NCBI RefSeq assembly: GCF_025371035.1
Contig: NZ_JANZXB010000008.1
Location: 62,001 to 126,000 of the forward strand
Length of the DNA stretch: 64,000 nucleotides
Direction of reading: 5' to 3'
Origin: Sphingomonas sp. LC-1
Lineage (GTDB): Bacteria; Pseudomonadota; Alphaproteobacteria; Sphingomonadales; Sphingomonadaceae
The translations under genes and the position numbers were made by a program. Within the stretch, counting starts at the first letter, position 1. Each line of letters opens with the position of its first letter. Positions 1-7,239 of the stretch are shown here, piece by piece. The notes under the pieces are model-generated. The model saw only the letters and a list, made by a program, of their open reading frames with translations, was not told where the DNA came from and did not search any database.

Positions 1-90
1 CCGGGGGATGTCGAGCAGCCCCCGCCGTTGGTAGAATCGAACGGTCTCCACACCGACGCCACCTGCGCGAGCTAAACCTGCGATCGTCAT
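1..90 (-). CDS. MerR-family regulator, mercury type (N-terminus only)
   Basis: Only the first 30 codons lie in the window; the gene runs off the left edge. The translation begins MTIAGLARAGG and continues with VETVRFYQRRGLL, the winged-helix DNA-binding motif of MerR proteins. It is closest in my memory to mercuric-resistance MerR, which has VETIRFYQRKGLL at this point. The start ATG lies at 88-90 on the minus strand, facing a mer-like operator that also serves the gene at 158. The metal-binding cysteines that would settle the ligand are outside the window, so mercury specificity is inferred from the helix and the operator only. Confidence 0.8.
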   Translation of the reverse strand, partial: MTIAGLARAGGVGVETVRFYQRRGLLDIPR

Positions 91-100
91 ATTCACATGC

Positions 101-132
101 TTGACTCCGTACCACGGTACGGAAGCTATACT
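101..132 (+). promoter_or_regulatory. mer-like promoter/operator
   Basis: A -35 box TTGACT (101-106) and a -10 box TATACT (127-132) are separated by 20 bp, the over-long spacing used by MerR activators. Between them lies CCGTAC-N4-GTACGG (107-122); the inner bases extend it to CCGTACC-AC-GGTACGG. Its arms are identical to those of the Tn21/Tn501 mer operator as I remember it. It drives the gene at 158 and may also repress the divergent regulator. Confidence 0.75.
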
Positions 133-157
133 CCCCGGCGATGACGGAGAAGCAATA

Positions 158-904
158 ATGAACTCTACCAAAAGCGCCGCGCTGTACCGTATGGCGCTAC
201 CCGGACATATGTGCCCGTTTGGGCTGAAGGCCCGCGACGTCTTGCGGCGGGGGGGCTACGCGGTCGACGATCATCTGTTGTCGTCCCGCGCGGAAGTCGA
301 TGCGTTCAAGGCCGAACACGGGGTGTCGACGACGCCGCAAGTCTTCATCGATGGACAGCGTATCGGCGGCTATTCCGACCTGCGTCGCTTTCTGGGCAAG
401 CGCGTCGCGGATCCGGACGCGACGAGCTATCGTCCTGTCATCGCCGTTTTCGCGATGACGGCGTTGATGGCGATGTCGGCCGGTATCGCCGTCGATGGTA
501 CGCCCTTGTCGATCCGCGTGGCCGAGTGGTTCGTCGCCTTCTCGATGTGCGTGCTGGCGATGCTGAAGCTGCAGGATGTCGAGCGCTTCTCGTCGATGTT
601 CCTGAACTATGACCTGCTCGCGCGACGCTGGGTGCCCTATGCCTATATCTATCCTTATGCCGAAGGCCTGGCCGGCGTACTGATGGCGGCCGGAATTTTG
701 AGATGGGTTTCCGTGCCCGTCGCTCTGACGATCGGGTCGATCGGCGCGGTGTCGGTGCTGAAAGCAGTGTATATCGAACGTCGCACCCTGAAATGCGCGT
801 GCGTCGGTGGCAGCACCAAAGTGCCGCTCGGCTTTCTGTCGTTGACCGAAAATGTCCTGATGATCGCCATGGCGATCTGGATGGTGACCGGCGGGGGGCA
901 CTGA
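158..904 (+). CDS. Glutaredoxin-MauE/DoxX fusion membrane protein
   Basis: A 248-residue protein with an N-terminal glutaredoxin-like domain and a C-terminal membrane domain of the MauE/DoxX redox type. The first domain carries CPFG at residues 19-22 (the second cysteine of the usual CPYC is replaced by glycine) and the cis-proline motif TTPQVFIDG near 58-66. From about residue 95 there are four likely membrane helices; KCACVGG near 212-218 provides a Cys-x-Cys pair typical of MauE relatives. A start at 101 would overlap the promoter, so the ATG at 158 with GGAGAA seven bases upstream is preferred. The methyltransferase gene follows after one base. The mer-like operator suggests metal-induced thiol or disulfide chemistry; the exact role is not known to me. 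Confidence 0.78.
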   Translation: MNSTKSAALYRMALPGHMCPFGLKARDVLRRGGYAVDDHLLSSRAEVDAFKAEHGVSTTPQVFIDGQRIGGYSDLRRFLGKRVADPDATSYRPVIAVFAMTALMAMSAGIAVDGTPLSIRVAEWFVAFSMCVLAMLKLQDVERFSSMFLNYDLLARRWVPYAYIYPYAEGLAGVLMAAGILRWVSVPVALTIGSIGAVSVLKAVYIERRTLKCACVGGSTKVPLGFLSLTENVLMIAMAIWMVTGGGH

Positions 905-905
905 C

Positions 906-1793
906 ATGTCACACGAGGTCGGTGTTTCATCACCGAATGCTGGGCAGGCCGCCGACTGGAACGGCCGCAACGGCGAGCACTGGGTTATGCATCAGGTCCG
1001 GCTCGACCGGATGTTGCGATCGTTCGGCACGGCAGCGATCGAGGCGGCGGCACCGGCGGTAGGCGAGCATATCCTCGACATCGGTTGTGGCGCGGGTGCG
1101 ACCAGTATCGCGCTCGCCAGATATGTCGGGCCGACCGGACATGTGCGGGGTATCGACATTTCCGAACTCCTTATCGCTCGCGCTTGCGCTGTGGCGCCGC
1201 ACGGACTGCCGCTTGAGTTCCAACTTGCGGATGCGGCGACCGCCGATCTTGGAAATGGTGCCTATGATCTCCTGTTCTCCCGCCTCGGCGTCATGTTCTT
1301 CGACGATCCGGTGTCCGCCTTTGCCCGATTGCGGACCGCTTTGCGTCGGGATGGAAGGCTGGCATTCGTCTGCTGGCGTCAGGCGTCGGAGAATGACTGG
1401 GTCCGCCTGCCACTGCGCGCCATTGCTGATATTGTACCGTCCCCTCCCCCGCCGGATCCGGAAGCGCCCGGCCCCTTCTCGTTCGGTGACCCGGCAAGGG
1501 TGACGCGTATTCTCCGACAGGCAGGCTTCACAGCCATCACGCTGACGCCATTCGACCGGATCATTCCCTTTGGCCGGGGTGAAACACGTGCGCAGGCGGT
1601 GGACGATGGGCTCGCGCTTGCATTCGATGTCGGTCCGCTCGCACGCGCATTGCAGGATCAACCCGAAGAGGTTCGGACACGAGCGGCCGATGCCGTGCGT
1701 GCAGCCCTGGCCGCCCTGCCTGGCCGGCGCGCCAATCTGATCCGTGGCACGGCGTGGATCGTGACGGCGGGAAATTCGGGTCGCTCGTTTTGA
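906..1793 (+). CDS. Class I SAM-dependent methyltransferase
   Basis: A 295-residue protein with a Rossmann-type methyltransferase core. Motif I is LDIGCGAG (residues 57-64), followed by an acidic strand end in GIDIS and a motif IV-like DLLFSRLGVMFFDDP, as in UbiE/COQ5-like enzymes (Methyltransf_11/25). It starts one base after the stop of the glutaredoxin-MauE gene and is probably translated from the same message under the mer-like promoter. The substrate cannot be read from the sequence. I see no cysteine pattern marking it as an ArsM-type arsenite methyltransferase. Confidence 0.8.
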   Translation: MSHEVGVSSPNAGQAADWNGRNGEHWVMHQVRLDRMLRSFGTAAIEAAAPAVGEHILDIGCGAGATSIALARYVGPTGHVRGIDISELLIARACAVAPHGLPLEFQLADAATADLGNGAYDLLFSRLGVMFFDDPVSAFARLRTALRRDGRLAFVCWRQASENDWVRLPLRAIADIVPSPPPPDPEAPGPFSFGDPARVTRILRQAGFTAITLTPFDRIIPFGRGETRAQAVDDGLALAFDVGPLARALQDQPEEVRTRAADAVRAALAALPGRRANLIRGTAWIVTAGNSGRSF

Positions 1794-2205
1794 TGTTGGT
1801 GCGCGCCTCATTGGCCGGCAGCGGCATATCCGGCCCGTGAGACCCGCATAAGCCAGCGTGTCAATGGAGATAGCCGATGCCGCCATTCCCCTCCCCCCGG
1901 CATATGCCTCTTCAAACCAGCACTGCCGCCAATTTGCTCTATCCGCACCGGCCGATCACAAGCTTCCTGCGACGGTGACGAAGGTCTTGGGCAGTTCGTC
2001 GCAGGCAAGGGCAACTCTTCGCCCGTTGCGGAACGTCCGCGCGCTCGCCGACGCGGGGTGTTCCGCAACGGCCACGGAGTCCTCGGCTCTTCAGCTTTGA
2101 GGTAGTAGAACCAGTGCCGGATCGCAAAGCAGTGACAGAAATTGCCGGTCAGATCATAAGGCGGTTTTTTGCCGACATCGGCCACTCCCACCCCTGAATG
2201 GAGCA
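1794..2205. other. Intergenic stretch without recognisable gene
   Basis: About 410 bases lie between the methyltransferase and the sigma factor. Short open frames exist on both strands, but none has a protein motif I recognise or a convincing ribosome site. The frame on the minus strand around 1810-2206 contains a stretch that could be decayed coding sequence, but I cannot assign it. The right end should hold the promoter of the sigma factor gene. Confidence 0.4.
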
Positions 2206-2207
2206 AT

Positions 2208-2226
2208 GTTGCGAATCTATCGCAAC
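2208..2226. promoter_or_regulatory. 19-bp palindrome, candidate Fur-type operator
   Basis: GTTGCGAAT-C-TATCGCAAC: arms GTTGCGA and TCGCAAC are perfect, total length 19 bp, the length of a classical Fur box. It sits 19 bases before the preferred sigma-factor start at 2245. A second 19-bp palindrome of similar sequence lies before the receptor gene at 3873-3891. Assignment to Fur is inference from length, sequence style and the iron-type context. Confidence 0.4.
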
Positions 2227-2244
2227 TCTAATAGGCACGCCGCC

Positions 2245-2760
2245 ATGTCGACGAACGCGATCGTCCTGTCCCGCCTGCTAGTGACCGAGCGTGCCACGCT
2301 GATACGGTGGATCAGTCGAATCATCGGCAACGAACCGACAGCGGAAGACATCACCCAGGCGCTGTATTTTCGGGTTCAGACAGTCAAGGACGTTCCACCG
2401 ATCCGCAATAAGCGGTCGTTCCTGTTTCGACTGGCTTCGAATCTGGCACTCGACCAACTCCGCTCGATGCGCCGGCATGACAGGCTGTTCGCCGCCGCCG
2501 ATGACGTGTCGCACATGGCCGACGCCACACCCGATATCGAAGCCCATCTGCTCGATCGCGAGAAGCTGCGCTGCATCGCCGCGACGGTGGACCATATGCC
2601 AGCACGCTGTCGTCAGGTTTTCGTCTTGGTACGGCTGGATGGATTGAGCGTGGCCGACACGGCGAATCGTCTCGGCATCAGCCACGACATGGTTCGCAAG
2701 CACCTGCGACACGGTTTGCAACTATGCCAACGCGCGATCGCGGACGACGAAACCATATAG
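2245..2760 (+). CDS. ECF sigma factor, FecI-like
   Basis: A 171-residue RNA polymerase sigma factor of the FecI type. Region 2 is seen at about residues 10-75 (AEDITQALYFRV, then NKRSFLFRLASNLALDQLR); region 4 at about 105-160 ends with SVADTANRLGISHDMVRKHL, the -35 recognition helix-turn-helix. It would direct transcription of the receptor downstream when FecR relays a surface signal. An in-frame ATG at 2206 exists and has GGAG just before it, but that start would place a 19-bp palindrome inside the coding region; the ATG at 2245 gives the usual family N-terminus. Sigma and anti-sigma genes are 81 bases apart. Confidence 0.88.
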   Translation: MSTNAIVLSRLLVTERATLIRWISRIIGNEPTAEDITQALYFRVQTVKDVPPIRNKRSFLFRLASNLALDQLRSMRRHDRLFAAADDVSHMADATPDIEAHLLDREKLRCIAATVDHMPARCRQVFVLVRLDGLSVADTANRLGISHDMVRKHLRHGLQLCQRAIADDETI

Positions 2761-2841
2761 GCGAGTGATGGGCGACCTATCCCCTATCGTGGCTCGGGCG
2801 TTTTGCATAAGGATAAGGTCGATGGCGGAACTGGAACGTCG

Positions 2842-3819
2842 ATGAACGATCCCGAACGGGGCGGGCCGCCGACCGATACCGCCGATGTGGCGGCGTATTG
2901 GGTAACGCTGGTCAATACCGGCCCATTGACCCCCAATGAACAGTCGGCCTTCGAACGCTGGCTGGCGACCGATCCGCGAAACCGCCAGACCTTTGCGGAA
3001 ATGGAGGATGTCTGGCAGCGAATGGGTGCGGTCCGGGATACCCCCGTGTTACGTGCTGGCATTCCCGCGCACGCCGCCCCGCACGGCCGTGGCCCGCACA
3101 ACCGGCGGCGTCCGTTGACAGCGATTGCGGTGGCGGCGAGCCTGGCATTGGTTGCGATCGGCACCGTGCAGGACTGGCCCACATGGCTACGCGCGGACGA
3201 GCGGACCGCGACCGGGGAGCGACGAACAATTACGTTGGCAGACGGATCGTTGGTCCAGCTCGATACCCAGAGCGCCATCGCCGTGGATTTCAACGCCAAC
3301 CGGCGGGTGGTTCGGCTATTGGCCGGCAAGGCGGCCTTTTCCGTGGCGCGCGATGCGAAGCGTGTCTTTATCGTGGAAACGGCCGAGGGCTCCGCCACCG
3401 CGCTCGGCACCCGTTTCCTGGTGTCCCGAAGCGACATAGGCGCAAACGTGACCGTCACCGAACACACCGTCCGTGTCACCTATCCGGCGCCGGGGGGCGG
3501 CGTGCGGCTGGTTCGCCAGGGGCAGAGTGTCAGCTATGGCCCGGACGGCCTGTCCGCCGTTGCCGATGTCGATACGATTACCGCAATGGCGTGGACCGAT
3601 GGGGTCCTGACCTTCAACAATGCGCCCCTCGAACAGGTCGTGGCCGAGATCGGCCGCTATCATGTCGGCTATGTTCGTGTGATCGGCACGGCACGCCGAC
3701 TGCGTGTCAGCGGCGTATTCCGCACCGACCGCCCCGTGGCAACGCTTGATCAGTTGCAACGCTCTCTGGGGCTTAAGAGCATCCATCTGACCGAACGACT
3801 GATACTGATTTCGGCCTGA
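2842..3819 (+). CDS. FecR-family anti-sigma regulator
   Basis: A 325-residue inner-membrane signal transducer. The cytoplasmic DUF4880 domain occupies about residues 10-60 (VAAYWVTLVNTG through FERWLATDPRNRQTFAEMEDVWQRM). One membrane helix follows near 105-125, then the periplasmic FecR domain (TITLADGSLVQLDTQS through FVVETAEG-like ALGTRFLVS), and a short STN-like C-terminal domain (LTFNNAPLEQVVAEIGRY). In the known Fec paradigm, it senses the STN domain of the outer-membrane receptor and controls the sigma factor. An upstream TTG at 2803 is open in frame, but the ATG at 2842 with GGAAC before it matches the family start better. Confidence 0.88.
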   Translation: MNDPERGGPPTDTADVAAYWVTLVNTGPLTPNEQSAFERWLATDPRNRQTFAEMEDVWQRMGAVRDTPVLRAGIPAHAAPHGRGPHNRRRPLTAIAVAASLALVAIGTVQDWPTWLRADERTATGERRTITLADGSLVQLDTQSAIAVDFNANRRVVRLLAGKAAFSVARDAKRVFIVETAEGSATALGTRFLVSRSDIGANVTVTEHTVRVTYPAPGGGVRLVRQGQSVSYGPDGLSAVADVDTITAMAWTDGVLTFNNAPLEQVVAEIGRYHVGYVRVIGTARRLRVSGVFRTDRPVATLDQLQRSLGLKSIHLTERLILISA

Positions 3820-3872
3820 ACCACAAAAATTGCATTTCCCGACCTCTCGTTTTCCATCGGCCAATCGTCCAT

Positions 3873-3891
3873 AATGCAAGCAGCTCGCATT
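3873..3891. promoter_or_regulatory. 19-bp palindrome before receptor, candidate Fur-type operator
   Basis: AATGCAAGC-A-GCTCGCATT has perfect outer arms AATGC/GCATT (six bases if the flanking T and A are counted) and is 19 bp long, like the site at 2208-2226. It sits 36 bases upstream of the receptor ATG at 3928, a normal place for a repressor site. Some inner bases do not pair, so the call is weaker than for the first site. Confidence 0.3.
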
Positions 3892-3927
3892 AGCAGTTGC
3901 TGGCAGGATAAATTCGGGGGTTTGAAC

Positions 3928-6405
3928 ATGAAGGTTTCGGGGATGCTGCGCAGCGGCATGCGTGTGGCGCTGCCGCAGACATTGCTGCTGGCTACAACGG
4001 GCGCGGTGGCAATGGTCATAGCAAGCGCCGCCGCAGCGCAGACCACGCGCAGGTACGACATTCCCGCTGGCAATCTGGCCGATGTCCTGAACCGCTATGC
4101 CCAGCAGGCCGGTGTCGAGTTGGCCTATCCTGCGGAACTGACCACCGGCCGAACGAGTCCGGGCCTGAAAGGCAGCTTCGCTCTCGCCGAGGGGTTGTCG
4201 CATATCCTCACCGGCAGCGGTCTCAGCTTCCGCCAGACCGGTGAGCGGGCCTTCACACTGGAGGCTGCACCGCAAGTCGCGAACGGTACGATCCAGCTTG
4301 GCCCGGTACAGGTGGAAGGACGCGGAGAAAGCGCATCGATCCCCCTTGGCTCCACCACCAGCGATCCGGGCACGACGGAGGCGTCCCGCTCCTACGCCTC
4401 TTCCGTCACCACAACCGCGCTGCGAATGCCGACGACGCTGAAAGAGACGCCGCAATCGGTGACGATCATCACCCGGCAACGGATCGAAGACCAGAACCTG
4501 ACCGAAATCACCCAGGCGCTGGCACAGACGGTCGGCGTGACGTTCAATGCCAGCGGTTCGCCGGATTCGGACTCAAGCGTCCTCTATTCACGCGGTTTCG
4601 CGGTCAGCAACTGGCAGGTCGACGGCATTGCCCGTCCCACCGCCTATGGCTTTGGCGACTCCTATGCCGACCTAGCCATCTACGACCGTGCCGAACTGAT
4701 CCGGGGCGCGTCGGGCCTGCTCAATGGCTCGGGGAACCCGGCGGCGACCGTAAACCTCGTGCGCAAACGCGCCACGGCGCAGACGCAGATCCTGCTGGAG
4801 GGCCAAGGCGGGTCATGGTCTTACGGTCGCGGCCAGATCGATATCGGCGGACCGGTGGATGGCGACGGCCGGGTACGCGCGCGCTTCGTCGGAGCCTATC
4901 AGGGCGGCGGGCTGAACATCGACCGCGCCACCACCCATCGCAACGTCTTGTATGCGACGGCGGAGACCGAACTGACCGATACGACGATGCTGCGCGTCGG
5001 TATCGATTACCTGCGACGGCAGGCCGATCAGTCCAACATGAACGGCGTGCCGATCATCACCACCGACGGGAAACCGACGCGATTTGCCCGGTCGCGCAAT
5101 ACCGTGACCGACTGGACCCGGTATGATCGCGACTCGCTCAGCGCCTTCGCCTCGCTTGAACAACGGGTCGGCGCTTGGTCGCTACGCCTCGACGTCGATC
5201 GTACGCAGAAAAATTACGACATGGTATTCGGCTATGCGCTGGACGGCGCGCTAAATCCCGATGGCAGCGGCATCGGAATCTATCCAGGCCGCTGGGCCGC
5301 CACCCAGCGCATGGCCACCGTGATCGGCACGGCCTCCGGCCCCCTGAAGATTTTCAGCGACGATGATCTACTGATGGTGGGCGCGACCCATTACCAGACC
5401 AAGGAGGACGGTCCGGCCTATAAGAACTGGGATTATCCCGACACCGCGATCGCCAACTATTACACATGGCAAGGCAAGGGCCCAGCCGAGCCGGACTGGG
5501 TCTATCGGGGTGAGACGGGCAATAAGGAACGGCAGACCGCAGCCTTCGGTAACCTGCGCTTGAAACCCGTGTCACCATTGTCGTTGATCGCCGGCGGACG
5601 CGTTACCAATTGGCTTCGAGACACATGGAACGCTCGGGTCACGGGTACGCGCACGACCTCACGCATCGAGGAGAAGGGACAATTCACGCCCTATGCCGGC
5701 TTGGTCCTCGACGTCACGCGACAGGTCTCGCTATATGCAAGCTATACCGACATATTCCAGCCGCAGGATTATCGCGACGTCCAGGGCCGTTTCCTGGATC
5801 CGCTGGTCGGCAAGGGATACGAACTAGGGGCGAAAGCCGCGCTGAACGACGGCAAGCTGAACCTGTCGGCCGCATGGTTCCGTATCCAGCAATCGAACTT
5901 CGCCGTCTATGTTCCGGGCGTGGTCGGACCGACCGGTGACTATGTATACAAGGCGCTCAACGGTACCCGTTCGCAAGGTGTCGAGTTGGAGGCGTCCGGC
6001 GAAATATTGCCCGGCTGGCAGGTTTCGGGGGGATACAGTCACGTCGAGCCGAAGGATCGCGACGGCGTGCGGCTGAACGCGAACCTCCCGAGCGACAGCG
6101 TCAAGCTTTTGACGAGCTATGATGCCGGCAAAGCAGGCATCCACGGGCTGAACGTCGGCGGCAATCTGTTGTGGAACAGCAGCAGCTACACCGACATCAG
6201 CGGATGGGTGTCGGGCCAGACCCGTGCGACCCAGCCGGCCTATGCGGTCGTCGACGCCTTTGTCCGCTATGCGCTCACACCCCAGCTATCGCTCTCGGTC
6301 AACGCCAGCAATCTGTTCGACAAACGCTATTACTCGAACATGGACTGGTTCGCGACGTTCGGTGAGGCCCGGCGGATCGTCGGCACGCTTCGAGCGCGCT
6401 TCTGA
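3928..6405 (+). CDS. TonB-dependent siderophore-type receptor with STN signalling domain
   Basis: An 825-residue outer-membrane receptor. A signal peptide ends near residue 40 at ASAAAAQ. The STN domain (YDIPAGNLADVLNRYAQQAG through FRQTGERAFTLE) spans about 45-115 and would contact the FecR protein encoded just upstream. A TonB-box-like VQVEG follows, then the plug (LKETPQSVTIITRQRIED, RGFAVSNWQVDG, YDRAELIRGASGLLNG) and a long beta-barrel ending in LRARF with the terminal aromatic residue expected for barrel assembly. The ATG at 3928 leads straight into the signal peptide, so the frame's upstream extension is discounted. It belongs to the type I siderophore receptor group; the siderophore is not determinable. 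Confidence 0.92.
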   Translation: MKVSGMLRSGMRVALPQTLLLATTGAVAMVIASAAAAQTTRRYDIPAGNLADVLNRYAQQAGVELAYPAELTTGRTSPGLKGSFALAEGLSHILTGSGLSFRQTGERAFTLEAAPQVANGTIQLGPVQVEGRGESASIPLGSTTSDPGTTEASRSYASSVTTTALRMPTTLKETPQSVTIITRQRIEDQNLTEITQALAQTVGVTFNASGSPDSDSSVLYSRGFAVSNWQVDGIARPTAYGFGDSYADLAIYDRAELIRGASGLLNGSGNPAATVNLVRKRATAQTQILLEGQGGSWSYGRGQIDIGGPVDGDGRVRARFVGAYQGGGLNIDRATTHRNVLYATAETELTDTTMLRVGIDYLRRQADQSNMNGVPIITTDGKPTRFARSRNTVTDWTRYDRDSLSAFASLEQRVGAWSLRLDVDRTQKNYDMVFGYALDGALNPDGSGIGIYPGRWAATQRMATVIGTASGPLKIFSDDDLLMVGATHYQTKEDGPAYKNWDYPDTAIANYYTWQGKGPAEPDWVYRGETGNKERQTAAFGNLRLKPVSPLSLIAGGRVTNWLRDTWNARVTGTRTTSRIEEKGQFTPYAGLVLDVTRQVSLYASYTDIFQPQDYRDVQGRFLDPLVGKGYELGAKAALNDGKLNLSAAWFRIQQSNFAVYVPGVVGPTGDYVYKALNGTRSQGVELEASGEILPGWQVSGGYSHVEPKDRDGVRLNANLPSDSVKLLTSYDAGKAGIHGLNVGGNLLWNSSSYTDISGWVSGQTRATQPAYAVVDAFVRYALTPQLSLSVNASNLFDKRYYSNMDWFATFGEARRIVGTLRARF

Positions 6406-6420
6406 TCGACGGATGGAGCG

Positions 6421-7239
6421 ATGACCATGGCCACAATCCTTGTTTCGGACGGGTCGTTGACGGCGGTCGCCGATCCGCCGGCCGGCGTCGATGCCAGCCC
6501 GACGGGCGCCACGACATCACGGCAGGCCAGCGTGGTGACGGGGCCGCCACCGTTGCGCTATGCTGATCGACCGCCCAGCCTGCGCGCCCGGTTGACCGGG
6601 GCGGGCGGCGTGTTAGCTCTGTCGCTCGTCACGCTCGGTGGCGCATTGGTGACATGGACCAGCTATCGGCCCGTCGCGCCCGCTCCTCCGATGGCGGTGT
6701 TCGACGTCGCCCCGCCGGCGGCACCGCCCGTTCCGTTGCGCGAACTGCCCCCCAGCCCCGAACAGACGCCCAAGGTGAGCCCCGAGCAGCCGCGCGAACA
6801 GACGATCGTCGAGCCGCCACTGGTGCCGATGCCCACCACAAATCCGGTCAGTGTTTCGCCGACAAAGCCGGCGCCCGATCCGGTGCCGCCGGTCGAACAG
6901 ACCAGCGCCCCCGAACCGCGACCCATGCCCCCTGCTCCGCAACCGTCCAACGCTGCGCCGACATGGCAGGGTCAGGTGCTCGCCGCGCTGAACAAGGTGC
7001 GGCGTTACCCACGCGAGGCGAGCTTTCGCCGTCAGCAGGGCGTACCCTATATCCGCTTCGTCATGGATCGTGACGGCCGGGTATTGTCGGCGCGCCTCGA
7101 ACGTTCGTCGGGCGTCGCCGCGCTCGACAGCGCGGCGATCGCGCTTCCCAAACGTGCGCAACCACTGCCCAAACCACCGGCCGAGGTGCAGGGCGATACG
7201 ATCGAACTGGTCGTCCCGGTCGAGTTCGTGATCCGGTGA
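6421..7239 (+). CDS. TonB energy transducer
   Basis: A 272-residue TonB-family protein. A single N-terminal membrane helix lies at about residues 61-80, after an unusually long cytoplasmic segment of about 55 residues. A proline-rich periplasmic spacer (about 85-180, with repeated PxP and EQ-rich units) follows, and a C-terminal TonB domain from about 185 (VLAALNKVRRYPREASFRRQQGV, then LDSAAIALPKRAQPLPKPP). It starts 15 bases after the receptor and its stop overlaps the GTG start of the second receptor by four bases, so it is probably a dedicated TonB for these two receptors. Confidence 0.9.
   Translation: MTMATILVSDGSLTAVADPPAGVDASPTGATTSRQASVVTGPPPLRYADRPPSLRARLTGAGGVLALSLVTLGGALVTWTSYRPVAPAPPMAVFDVAPPAAPPVPLRELPPSPEQTPKVSPEQPREQTIVEPPLVPMPTTNPVSVSPTKPAPDPVPPVEQTSAPEPRPMPPAPQPSNAAPTWQGQVLAALNKVRRYPREASFRRQQGVPYIRFVMDRDGRVLSARLERSSGVAALDSAAIALPKRAQPLPKPPAEVQGDTIELVVPVEFVIR

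Noticed and set aside
1808-2206. Minus-strand frame of 132 codons before the sigma factor
   Set aside because: No family motif, and I could not match it to a transposase or any other protein; kept only as an undefined intergenic stretch.
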